Positions 16,458 to 24,973 of a stretch of 64,000 bases of DNA are shown here, piece by piece. The notes below the pieces were generated by a model. It was not told the DNA's origin and ran no database searches. It saw only the letters and a list, made by a program, of their open reading frames with translations. The translations under genes and the position numbers were made by a program. Source of the stretch: JBFMDN01 sp040753915 (lineage in GTDB: Bacteria; Desulfobacterota; Desulfomonilia; Desulfomonilales; Desulfomonilaceae); contig JBFMDN010000011.1 in NCBI GenBank assembly GCA_040753915.1, positions 40,475 through 104,474 on the forward strand, read 5' to 3'. Positions within the stretch are counted from its first letter, which is position 1, and each line of letters begins with the position of its first letter.

Positions 16458-17118
16458 TTGTCTGTTCCTCGTTTCCGAAGATCCTCAACATGACTTTTTC
16501 AAAATGTGTGCAGCGGTCATAGAATGTCGAGATGAACTCTTCGGCCTTCCTGGCGGGATCGGTATCGATAACTGGGAAATGATAATTGCCTTGCACGATC
16601 ACGCCACTCGCCACACCTCCGAGGAAACTCTCAGGAGACTTGGCGGGTCCACAAGAGAGATTAAGGACTCCGCCTTCTAGGGGATAGACGAACCTCAAAT
16701 GAAGCTCAGCGAGAGTGAGGGGACTTGAGTTCCAAGGTCCATGCTGGAGGAAACGCCCAATGAGCATCGCTTCCGGCGTCGACGAGGGAATCACTGCGCT
16801 GAGGTTAATACCGACAGCCCGGTACGGCACATGCGGAAGCATCCGCACGTATTTGGAAACGTATTCTGGCAGCTTTGATTCCCTCAGATCGACGGTCGGA
16901 GGAGATTTAAGCACCTGGAATTTATTTACCTCTGCGGTGAATACGATCCCCTCCGGGTATTTGACGATTGACAGAGGGGGAGTACAAATCGGTGGTTCGA
17001 TCGGCTCCCAACTCTCGGGTACTATATGCTGGGCCTTGAGAAAACTGGGATGGAGGATAGATGGGTTGTGGACCTGAGCCACACCCACTATCGCCTCATT
17101 CAAGAAGGTAATCTCCAC
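16432..17118 (-). CDS. Hypothetical protein, first gene of an overlapping operon
   Basis: A 228-residue protein of unknown function, predicted to be soluble. It has a strand-rich middle (GIVFTAEVNKFQVLKSP, YRAVGINLSAVIPSS, LHLRFVYPLEGGVLNLSCG) and a C-terminal helix with DPARKAEEFISTFYDRC. The strand pattern loosely recalls the TIGR04255 family, but I cannot support that assignment. It leads an operon of three overlapping unknown genes next to a transposase fragment and a broken gene, a setting typical of accessory modules. Confidence 0.55.
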   Translation of the reverse strand: MEITFLNEAIVGVAQVHNPSILHPSFLKAQHIVPESWEPIEPPICTPPLSIVKYPEGIVFTAEVNKFQVLKSPPTVDLRESKLPEYVSKYVRMLPHVPYRAVGINLSAVIPSSTPEAMLIGRFLQHGPWNSSPLTLAELHLRFVYPLEGGVLNLSCGPAKSPESFLGGVASGVIVQGNYHFPVIDTDPARKAEEFISTFYDRCTHFEKVMLRIFGNEEQTNESGETLD

Positions 17119-17315
17119 CTCTGCTCTCCGGCCTTCAGACTTGTGGGGAGAAGTCTATCACAATGTTTGTCGCGACTTCTTCCACCCGGCAAATTCAGCG
17201 TACAACGACTCAGTACCCGCGTCTTTCCGCACCATCACGGTAATCTCTTCATACGTCAAAATCAAGAGAATTGGGGGACAGGCGCTGCACAAATACCTGA
17301 GCGGAACGATACCAT

Positions 17316-18125
17316 ATGGGAAAAGACCCAGTTCAGAAATCCATCTCTGAGAGAAAACGTTGGGCAGTGTCCATTCTCCTCAGGGACTCGTCTCCTCTTG
17401 GATTAGTGGCAATAGTGATCCAAAAGGTCTTCTTCCACTACCCGCAAAGCCCCATTGGATCAGCATCACTGCACATTGCTTTTTGCGGTCTGCTCTGCTG
17501 TTCTTGCGTGTTCGCTCCGCAACTTTTCGGATCGGGAATTCATCTGGAGAAGATCAAGCTTCCGCCGGGGGTTCGGATCACTCCCTACGCGGACGATGTG
17601 GACAGAGCCCGATCGATGACTCCCAGTCCGAGTGGAACGGTCTTCGTCCGAACACGCAACCAGGGCGTTGGGTACGCTCTCCTTGGAGGGGAAAGTTGGC
17701 GTCGACCAGCCAAGGTGGTCCATGTTGCCAAAGGGCTCAACTCGCCCAATGGGGTAGCCCTTCGAGATGGGGCGCTCTACGTGGCTGAAATCAACAGGAT
17801 CTTGCGCTATGATCGGATCGAGAGCTTGCTGGACAATCTGCCAACTCCCACGATCGTCAATGACCGATTTCCCAGCGACGCGCATCACTGCTCATGGAAC
17901 CGTACCGTCCCGATCGGCTATCGCGTCACGTTGGCCCGTGTGGAACGCGATAGACCGGTGAAATACGAAGTCTTCGCCGACGGATGGCTGCAAGGATGGC
18001 GGGCGTGGGGCCGGCCCGTGGACGTGCAAGAGCTCCCTGACGGGTCCCTGCTCGTGTCCGATGATAAGGCCGGCGCAATCTACCGGATCAGTTACCAAGA
18101 GCCTAGTGGAGCCCGACAAGAGTAG
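17316..18125 (+). pseudogene. PQQ-type sugar (sorbosone) dehydrogenase-like protein with a large internal deletion
   Basis: The frame is open for 269 residues. From ~75 it matches the N-terminal blades of soluble aldose/sorbosone dehydrogenases (LPPGVRITPYADDVDRARSM, GLNSPNGVALRDGALYVAE, ILRYDRIE, VNDRFPSDAHH). It then jumps directly to the C-terminal blades (SWNRTVPIGYRVTL, EVFADGWLQG, AWGRPVDVQ, SVSDDKAGAIYRI-like end). In the family these blocks are separated by roughly 150 residues holding PQQ and active-site residues. The junction is at ~17884-17892. The deletion keeps the frame but should abolish activity. The first ~70 residues include a weak signal sequence (LHIAFCGLLCC); the start is uncertain. 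Confidence 0.7.
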
Positions 18126-18320
18126 GTCTCGGAGTGATTTGTGAACCGAGCCCAAAGCGGCCTTTGGAAAGTGCTGTCAGCGCCCTACTGAAGCGTTCGC
18201 CTATGAGAAAAAGGGCGCACATTCCACATGCGGTAAGCTAATCCGCCCCCGCTGCCCTCCTGATGATCGCCAAAATTGAGCCAAGATTGCGGTGTGTTAG
18301 CCCACAGGTGATTTTATCCA

Positions 18321-18349
18321 TTGATTTGCTGAGGCGATAAAGGTAAGAT
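18321..18349 (+). promoter_or_regulatory. Sigma-70-type promoter of tRNA-Leu
   Basis: TTGATT at 18321-18326, a 17-base spacer and TAAGAT at 18344-18349, eight bases before the mature tRNA start. The same -10 hexamer is used by tRNA-Gln. Confidence 0.7.
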
Positions 18350-18357
18350 TTACGAGT

Positions 18358-18444
18358 GCTCGGATGGCGGAATCGGTAGACGCAGTGGACTCAAAATCCA
18401 CCGCCCGCAAGGGCGTGCGAGTTCGACTCTCGCTCCGAGCACCA
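18358..18444 (+). tRNA. tRNA-Leu (anticodon CAA)
   Basis: Acceptor stem GCTCGGA (18358-18364) pairs with TCCGAGC (18434-18440), discriminator A and encoded CCA (18442-18444). The anticodon loop CTCAAAA gives CAA. A long variable arm (CCGCCCGCAAGGGCG) marks a class II tRNA, and the 87-base length fits leucine. Confidence 0.95.
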
Positions 18445-18470
18445 AATAAAGCACATAATCACAGATAATT

Positions 18471-18500
18471 AGCCCACCAATGCACGGTGGGCTTTTCTTT
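18471..18500 (+). terminator. Rho-independent terminator of tRNA-Leu
   Basis: Stem AGCCCACC (18471-18478) / GGTGGGCT (18486-18493) with a 7-base loop, followed by TTTCTTT. Confidence 0.8.
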
Positions 18501-18728
18501 TAAGAACAACCAGTGCGGGTTTTTTCTTCGCGGACCCGATTGGCCGCCTCGATCAAGATCTTGCCTACGCCAAGCACGCGCACGTGCAAGGCCGTGTCCA
18601 TGCCGGACCCAGCCCTGTACAGAAGGTCTCTTTTTTTGATCCGAGCTGTTATCATTTCCCGGCCACTCCGAATAGGTCAGTAAAGCCTCAATAAATGGGC
18701 AAAACAAGACCGAAGGGAGAATCGAAAA

Positions 18729-19992
18729 ATGAAGGCAACAAGGAGCATAGCTCTGTCGTTGGTGGCCGGATTCATACTGTGTGTGGTCATGTCCAGTGAA
18801 TCGAACGCATGGATCCGTACAGGGAGCGGAGGCGGCGGTAACACTGTGACCGCAAACAATGGTAGCAGAGCTGTTGGCCGGGACTTCAACAGGGCCAGCG
18901 TAGGAAGTGGAATCCGAACAGGCAACGGTGGTGGAGGAAATCACGTCATTGCAAATCATGGTAGCAGAGCGGTGGGCAGAGATTTCAACAGGGCAAGCTC
19001 AGGCGCCAGGATCCGTACAGGGAGCGGTGGCGGAGGAAATCACGTTTTCGGAAACAATAGCAGCACAGCCGTGGGCAGGGATTTGAACAGGGCAAGCNNN
19101 NNNNNNNNNNNNNNNNNNNNNNNNNNNNNNNNNNNNNNNNNNNNNNNNNNNNNNNNNNNNNNNNNNNNNNNNNNNNNNNNNNNNNNNNNNNNNNNNNAAC
19201 AGGGCAAGCTCAGGCGCCAGGATCCGTACAGGGAGCGGTGGCGGAGGAAATCACGTTTTCGGAAACAATAGCAGCACAGCCGTGGGCAGGGATTTGAACA
19301 GGGCAAGCGCAGGCGCCAGGATCCGCACAGGCAATGGTGGCGGTGGCAACACTGTGACTGCAAACAATGGCAGCACAGCTATAGGGCGGGATCAGAATTC
19401 TACCAGCGCCAATAACTCCGGAGGCGGCCCGGGAGGCGGGCCGGGAGGCGGCCCGGGGGGTGGTGGCAGCGTTAGCACGGGGAACGGTGGCGGTGGTAAC
19501 TCTGTGACTGCTGACAATGGCAGCACGGCCGTGGGACGAGATCAGAACAACATCACAACCGAGAACAATGTCACGAACAATTTCACGCAAGGTGGTGGTG
19601 GCGGCGGCGGTGGGATATTGCCGGCAGTAATTGCAGGAATCGGTGGCGGCGGAATCGTAGCGGAATCAGTGGCAGTGCCGACTGTGTATGAACCTGCACC
19701 TGAGGTACACTATGTCTCAGTGAGAAAGAGTGTGCCGGGGTGCAGACCGGAAGACCTGGTAGCCCCTGAAGAGCTGATCAAGTTGGGCCAACAGTTCCTC
19801 AGTGAAAAGAATTACGCCGCTGCAGAGAGCTCTCTGAGGACGGCCGTAGACATCCTTAACAGGACCTGCCCGGACAATCTGCTTATGGCAGTTGCCCTGG
19901 AAGCCCAATCAGCAGTTTTCATGGCCACTGGCAGACCGGAGATGGCTCAGCAGGCAGCCGACATGGCCCGCCAGATTCGGGCCAGATTATAG
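18729..19992 (+). CDS. Secreted glycine-rich 33-residue repeat protein (contains a sequence gap)
   Basis: It begins with a signal peptide (~1-27, ending SNA). An array of 33-residue (99-bp) units follows, with the core RTGxGGGGNxV, five to six residues containing N and S, then AVGRDxNRAS. At least five copies are readable: three before the N run at 19098-19197 and up to three after it. A Gly/Pro linker (GGGPGGGP) and a Gly tract follow. The last ~110 residues contain one hydrophobic segment (ILPAVIAGIGGGGIVAES) and TPR-like helices (LGQQFLSEKNYAAAESSLRTA). The frame differs across the 100 Ns, so their number is a placeholder. Every unit is poor in hydrophobics and could form a beta-arc or beta-solenoid. 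I do not recognise the family. Confidence 0.7.
18987..19308 (+). repeat. Identical 111-bp flanks around a scaffold gap in a 99-bp tandem repeat
   Basis: Bases 18987-19097 and 19198-19308 are identical over 111 bases and flank the N run. Either they are two neighbouring identical repeat copies, or they are one copy present at the ends of two contigs. Keeping the 99-bp period would need a gap of 87 + 99n bases, not 100. Confidence 0.85.
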
Positions 19993-20186
19993 GCGGCACT
20001 CGCAGGAGATCCACCCCTGATGCCAAATCGAATGCTCGGAATTAATGGCGGGCTCTCGGTCGAGTGGGAAGACCCCAGGCAAGAGCCCGCAGATTCTTAA
20101 CGCACGGGGATTGAGCTGCTCGGATCATCAATCTTTCTTCCAAAGACGTCGCTAACACCGGCGACGGCGTTACTCGGTGACATACC

Positions 20187-20741
20187 ATGAAAACTATAGG
20201 GCAACACACACAATTGGCAGCGACGGTACTCATCCTTCTGACTGCGGTTATTGATGCAGAGGGACAGGATGTGAAGAATGGGGCCGGAGGGGGCCGCAAT
20301 ATCGTGACAGCAGGCCCGGGCGGCTTCGCTGCAAAACGAGACATCAACGTACCTGTGCGTACTGAGCCGGGGAATACAGGTGCCGAGAACTCCGTAAAAG
20401 ACCTGGATAGAGTGCTGCACAAAAAGAGGGGCAAGTCTTCACGACAAAGAAGTATCTCTGATGCTGTGTGGAAGGAGAACAACCAATGGCCACCAAACAC
20501 CAATGAACCGATAAAGACTGGCCGTGGTGGCGGAGGAAACACGGTCCGCTCCGGGACGAATAGCATAAGCGCGGGTCGAGACATCAATATCGGAGTCGGA
20601 GTTTCCACGCGTAGCGGGGGCGGCGGTAATATGGTGCGAGGCCGGGACAACGGACTAACTTCAGGGCGCCACATAAACACTAGATCGATATCCGGCGACG
20701 GGTGCAGCCTCGATCCTGGAGAAGATGAAGCAGATGATTGA
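20187..20741 (+). CDS. Second secreted glycine-rich repeat protein
   Basis: A 184-residue protein with a signal peptide (~1-28). It carries three degenerate copies of the motif found in the gene just upstream: NGAGGGRNIV...AAKRDIN near 32-55, KTGRGGGGNTV...SAGRDIN near 110-135, and TRSGGGGNMV...TSGRHIN near 142-165. A charged linker (~65-105) separates the first from the others, and the end is acidic (GEDEADD). It lacks the TPR-like tail of its neighbour. Shared motif, adjacency (194 bases apart) and export suggest that the two act together, perhaps as a repeat subunit and a cap or nucleator. That role is inference. Confidence 0.65.
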   Translation: MKTIGQHTQLAATVLILLTAVIDAEGQDVKNGAGGGRNIVTAGPGGFAAKRDINVPVRTEPGNTGAENSVKDLDRVLHKKRGKSSRQRSISDAVWKENNQWPPNTNEPIKTGRGGGGNTVRSGTNSISAGRDINIGVGVSTRSGGGGNMVRGRDNGLTSGRHINTRSISGDGCSLDPGEDEADD

Positions 20742-21137
20742 TGCTTGTCACACGAAGACTGTAACCACGGGCACGAAGGGGCACACTTTGTGGGTGGCGA
20801 GCTCGTTTTTGAGAGTTGACAAACGTAGCGTGAGAACCTTTGCGGGAGAGGGCCCGTTCGCTCTCAGGAAACTTCGGCAATTTGAGAACGAAGGGATTGG
20901 CAAGATGAGAGTAATCCCTCTCGATCCGCCGTTGAATAGCTCGTGGATAGAGGAAATTACCTCTGCCTGCGAGCCGACACAGGTCTGCCAAGAGAAGCCC
21001 CTTGAACGAGAGCGCTTGGCACATTGTTCTCCGAAAAATCACACATTTCGTCTGGCAAGTGATATATGTGTTCCACAGGCCGGTGAGGTGGACCGGCACT
21101 CATGCAAAGCCGGGGACTTTCTTGTGGAGGGAGACTC
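20742..21137. other. Intergenic stretch between the repeat proteins and the Bax-inhibitor-like gene
   Basis: Both strands have frames of ~140-155 codons here, but they lie on top of each other, have no domain signature and poor starts. I do not support a gene. Near the end, GGAGGGAG (~21126) is the ribosome binding site of the next gene. Confidence 0.4.
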
Positions 21138-21890
21138 ATGGAACTGCGATCCGGAAATCCTGCACTCAGTGAAAAAACGTTTCGGGATGTAGCGTTTGCC
21201 GGCAGTCCCGGTGAGGCAATGACCATCGGGGGAACGGTCAACAAGACGGCGTTTCTCCTCGCTCTCGTTGTCTTGACGTCCGGCTGGACCTGGCACATCT
21301 ACCTTCAGGCTCAGAACCCCGCCGCGGTAATGCCCTGGATGATTGGTGGTGCCATCGGCGGACTGGTTGTGGGTCTTGTCACCGTGTTCAAGATGCGGTG
21401 GTCTCCCATCACAGCGCCTATGTACGCGCTTTTGGAAGGATTGTTCATCGGGGGTATCTCCGCTTTGACGGAAGCACAGTATCCGGGCATAGTCCTTCAG
21501 GCGGTCGGCTTGACATTCGGGACCCTCGCAGCTCTCCTGGTTGCATACAAGTCAGGGCTTATCCGCGCAACCGAGAACTTCAAAATGGGGGTGGTTGCCG
21601 CTACCGGCGGGATCTTTGTCGTGTATCTGGCGACATTTGTCCTCGGTCTGTTCGGGGTAGGTATCCCGTACATCCACGGAAGCGGACTCATCGGAATAGG
21701 GTTCAGCCTGTTCGTGGTGATTATCGCGGCTTTGAATCTCGTCCTAGACTTTGATTTCATCGAAAAGGGGGCACAGTCACGGGCCCCAGGTTACATGGAG
21801 TGGTATGGAGCCTTTGGCCTCATGGTCACCCTTGTGTGGTTGTACATAGAAATCTTGCGACTTCTCGCGAAGCTCCGAAGCCGCCACTAG
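21138..21890 (+). CDS. Bax inhibitor-1/YccA-like membrane protein
   Basis: A 250-residue protein with seven predicted membrane segments (first at ~39-55, last at ~218-240). The start at 21138 has a GGAGGGAG site and gives the N-terminal MELRSGNPALSE that this branch shows (R-S-x-N-P-x-L). GGTVNKTAFLLALVVLTSGWTW is the family's first helix, and a conserved Asp pair (LVLDFDFIEKG) near the end corresponds to the pH-sensing di-aspartate of BsYetJ-type BAX inhibitor proteins. Such proteins can act as calcium leak channels or interact with FtsH; the role here is unknown. It stands alone. Confidence 0.85.
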   Translation: MELRSGNPALSEKTFRDVAFAGSPGEAMTIGGTVNKTAFLLALVVLTSGWTWHIYLQAQNPAAVMPWMIGGAIGGLVVGLVTVFKMRWSPITAPMYALLEGLFIGGISALTEAQYPGIVLQAVGLTFGTLAALLVAYKSGLIRATENFKMGVVAATGGIFVVYLATFVLGLFGVGIPYIHGSGLIGIGFSLFVVIIAALNLVLDFDFIEKGAQSRAPGYMEWYGAFGLMVTLVWLYIEILRLLAKLRSRH

Positions 21891-22029
21891 TACCAACCGT
21901 TCTCTCACACGGTCCCTGCCTCGCACGGTGCATCATCTAAACGCAGGGCGATTCTCAATGCGCCAAGTGAAGGCTCCACCGCCTGCAAGGCTGTGGAGCC
22001 TTCACTTCAAAGACTTCTAGCCTCGTCCG

Positions 22030-22370
22030 GTGGACGAGCAGATTAATGCTTTCTCCAGGCTTCTGGAACTGGGAAGGGTTGTGCGAATCCGCTACGATGT
22101 GGTTTCGCCGTCGAATATCAAAAAAGCCGTCGAAACAGCTCACAGGGAAAAAAGCTGAAAGGACCAGATCCTGCGATTGCTGCGCGACAAGCTTTCCGTA
22201 ACCCGCGCGTTGGTCATGAAGCTGGCGCAAAAGCAGGAGCGATTCACGATTCTCTGACCGATTCAGAATCCAGGGCCGTAGTTGGGGAGCTCAAAGTCAC
22301 CGATGTACCTCGAACAGACCTGCTCGATGAGGAGAAAAAGGTCTCTGACTCTGTGGTCAAGGAAAAGTAG
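22030..22370 (+). pseudogene. Decayed hypothetical gene with a frameshift
   Basis: A coding-like frame from GTG at 22030 reads VDEQINAFSRLLELG and SPSNIKKAVETAHRE, then stops. From ~22152 a second frame continues naturally as KLKGPDPAIAARQAFRNP, with EAGAKAGAIHDSLTDSES further on, and ends with TAG at 22368-22370. The switch falls at a run of six A's (22148-22153), so one indel in the homopolymer explains it. The product would be ~113 residues and I do not recognise it. It is followed after four bases by another decayed gene. Confidence 0.5.
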
Positions 22371-22374
22371 CCGT

Positions 22375-22728
22375 GTGCGGCCTGTGGCACCTCGACGCCC
22401 GGAGATGATCGGAGGCTTCACTCGGGCTCTGGCCTGGGAGGTGCTCCCTTATTATGATCGTCTCCGAGAAGTCGATGAATTTGTTCGCCTTCTTCCAGAC
22501 CGGTATCCTCTCCGCTAAGCCGAGCTCACCTATCTCGCGGATCTATACTCGATTGCCCGCTATGAATGTCTCCCCGCCACGACCTTTGTTCGGACCTTGG
22601 CCAAATACGAGAATAATCGCAATGGTATGCTTGTCATGGCCGATCCCGTGTTCAAGATCGTTGTGAAGGATGCTTGGTCGCTCTTCGCCGGTAGTGTTGG
22701 CGCAAGATTTCATCGGAGAGAAGTGTAA
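22375..22728 (+). pseudogene. Decayed hypothetical gene with an in-frame stop
   Basis: From GTG 22375 (or ATG 22405) the frame reads RPEMIGGFTRALAWEVLPYY and DRLREVDEFVRLLPDRYPLR, hits TAA at 22516-22518, and continues in the same frame with AELTYLADLYSIARYECLPA and further protein-like sequence to TAA at 22726-22728. The amino acid composition is protein-like on both sides, so a single nonsense change in a ~117-residue gene is likely. It lies 4 bases after the previous broken gene, the spacing of an operon. Function unknown. Confidence 0.5.
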
Positions 22729-23055
22729 GATGACTTGCAGAGGTCGGCTCCCAGGCATCAGTTTTCGAGCTGTAAACGAGATGTCCAGAAGGAATTCACA
22801 TTGGAAAACTAAAGAATTCTGGTTGACAGCGGGATCGCCTGTGAGATAGGCTCGAAAAGGAGTTTTGTCTCGAGATGACAGGGGCTGGTCCCGCGTCAGG
22901 GCCTGTGGCAGACAATTTTGGTGCGCGATCTGTTTGAGCGGCGAACCGCCGACACTGGATTTTCTAAGACGGAGGTCGCCTAAAAGACGGGGCCAGGGGA
23001 AAATTCTTGCTGCACTATGGATACGGCATCTTGGCGGAGGATATTCTAGGGTCCG
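22729..23055. other. Intergenic stretch, no supported gene
   Basis: About 330 bases before the phospholipase-like gene. A TTGACA at ~22822 has no convincing -10 box (ATAGGC after 17 bases), so I do not call a promoter. Confidence 0.35.
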
Positions 23056-24759
23056 ATGAATGGGAAAGTACACTACTGGATAGTCTGTGATGCGGTGGCT
23101 TACATAAAGAACTGGGGGACACCTTCGCAAAAGAGAGCCTTGCAGTCTCTGGAATTAGCTTACGGCCAACGAAAATCCATAGAGGAGATTCAGTATTCTC
23201 AGAGTGCAATTGAGCGACTGGCCGGTTTTGAATCCTGGCACACGGACAAGTTCGGCGACTTGTCTCTGCGTCTGCCCGGAATACTATGGAGATCCAAAAG
23301 AAATGTGACCGGACTCTTCGGCCATGCGTTTACGGCATTCAATCACTTCATGAATCCTTACCCTGACGTCGACAAGCAATGGTCTACTGGTAGCGGTTAT
23401 TCCTATCACTTTTCTTCCAAGAAGGGATTCGATTCCTTTGTTGTAAAAGGAATATCCCGGTACCTGCGAGGACTAGTTGATAAAGAGAATTCGCTGGTCC
23501 TGGATCGGGTCAGACCTGCCTGGCAACAGGGGGCCTCTGCGTGGAAGGCCAACTTCCAGCGAGGATTTGAAAACACCTCTTTTGCGCCATGGAGTGTCCT
23601 AGTCAAATTTTATTATACCCGTTTTCTTTCCGATCAAGACAACCCTCTGGAAGTCAGAGGACCCAACTCACACCTGGTAGGACTTCAGCTTCTCGGACCG
23701 GTTTTTCACTCAATCGCCGATGCCTGCTCACCACAGCACGTTCGACCTGCCTTGGGTTTCGGGCACCAAGCCTGGGAGAATTATGTCCAATCGATGGCTT
23801 ATACTCGCCAGATTAAGTTAAATCCTGCTGTGATATCAAACATCTTGCGAATGAAGGCTTTTCGTCCTGAATTAACCATGTCGGCGGGTGAGCTCAAGGG
23901 ACGATTTGACATTGAGTCTTTCGTTCATCAATTGAGTGTAATGACGGCAGAGATCGTGAGCAGATCAACGTCTTCGACTTGGAGAGACCTGTGCGAGGCA
24001 GGTGAGAAATTCTGGAAATGGTACTTGACCGGGCAGCACGTGGAGGATGACTCGACCTATCTGTATCATCAGGCGGTCGCCGGTACGGTCCACACAATAG
24101 AGAGAGCTTTTCACGATCTCGAGCAATTGGGCGTTCTGAGTCATGACTGCTTAAGAGAAGACAAGAAAGCGCTTTGCTTGAAGTGCATTCAGGACGATGA
24201 AATCGATATGCCCCGCAAAGTGCTCAGCGATGATGATGAGCCCGCTGAAGAAACAAGACCGGACCCCCTACAGAAGACTGCCAACCTGCTTGGTTTTGCC
24301 CCATCGAGCGATTCGAATATTCAGGAACTGATCAATCGATTTGAAGCAATGTACGCCAGATCTGGGCATAAGGACCTTCGGAGCCGAGATTTTGGTGAAT
24401 TGGTGGAAAAGATCGAAACCACAGTAGTGCGGGAATATGAAGTTCTTTCCCAAAAACCCGGCAACGTCTATTGTCCTCTAAGGTCAATGGAGCGAATTCC
24501 GATCGATTCGGACATCAGCGCCCATTTCGGGGTCGAAACCTTCAGGCTGCCGTCACTGTCCGAATGCAGAGATCCAGCCCTCTTCTCAGGATACATGGAT
24601 AAACTTGACGAGCACTCGGAAGTGGCACAGAAGCTCGAATTGACAGTGTGCGCAGCGTCTTTGGCGCATTTGAAGGCGACTTGTGAGCTTGACGAATCTC
24701 GTTGTCGGAGAATCGATGAAATGATCGATGCCCTCCATCACGAACGGGATGACGTTTGA
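23056..24759 (+). CDS. Zinc-dependent phospholipase C / S1-P1 nuclease fold-like protein
   Basis: A 567-residue protein without a signal peptide. Features of the zinc phospholipase C / S1-P1 nuclease fold are spread over the first ~250 residues: HYW at residues 6-8 close to the start, FGHAFTAFNHFMNP around 92-105, VFHSIADACSPQHVRP around 215-230, and FGHQAWENY just after. These supply the ordered His/Asp ligands that family members use to bind three zinc ions. The C-terminal ~200 residues are helical, with an acidic linker (SDDDEPAEETRPD). Secreted relatives have an N-terminal signal, so a cytoplasmic version more than twice the usual length is unusual. Assignment is by motif order only. Confidence 0.5.
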   Translation: MNGKVHYWIVCDAVAYIKNWGTPSQKRALQSLELAYGQRKSIEEIQYSQSAIERLAGFESWHTDKFGDLSLRLPGILWRSKRNVTGLFGHAFTAFNHFMNPYPDVDKQWSTGSGYSYHFSSKKGFDSFVVKGISRYLRGLVDKENSLVLDRVRPAWQQGASAWKANFQRGFENTSFAPWSVLVKFYYTRFLSDQDNPLEVRGPNSHLVGLQLLGPVFHSIADACSPQHVRPALGFGHQAWENYVQSMAYTRQIKLNPAVISNILRMKAFRPELTMSAGELKGRFDIESFVHQLSVMTAEIVSRSTSSTWRDLCEAGEKFWKWYLTGQHVEDDSTYLYHQAVAGTVHTIERAFHDLEQLGVLSHDCLREDKKALCLKCIQDDEIDMPRKVLSDDDEPAEETRPDPLQKTANLLGFAPSSDSNIQELINRFEAMYARSGHKDLRSRDFGELVEKIETTVVREYEVLSQKPGNVYCPLRSMERIPIDSDISAHFGVETFRLPSLSECRDPALFSGYMDKLDEHSEVAQKLELTVCAASLAHLKATCELDESRCRRIDEMIDALHHERDDV

Positions 24760-24973
24760 TAATCCTTTGGAGGTTCCGTCATACTGCCTCACACTCATCT
24801 TCGACAGTCCCCCAAAATGGGGAACTGGCTAATTGTTTGTAATTATTGGGTACGGATTTACCCTATCTTGATACCATATCGTGATTACGAGGTTGTCGAT
24901 TTTGGTGAAGTTTTGAAATGTAGTGCCGAGAATGATGAAAGTAGGGAGAAATTTGTCTTGACATGAGATATGG

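Noticed and set aside
18729..19992. CRISPR array in the 99-bp periodic region
   Set aside because: The period is coding, in frame, with conserved repeats and no unique spacers.
20725..21192. 155-codon plus-strand frame between the repeat protein and the Bax-inhibitor-like gene
   Set aside because: It overlaps both neighbours and a minus-strand frame of similar length; composition is not protein-like.
22822..22850. TTGACA box before the phospholipase-like gene
   Set aside because: The hexamer 17 bases downstream (ATAGGC) is too far from a -10 consensus.
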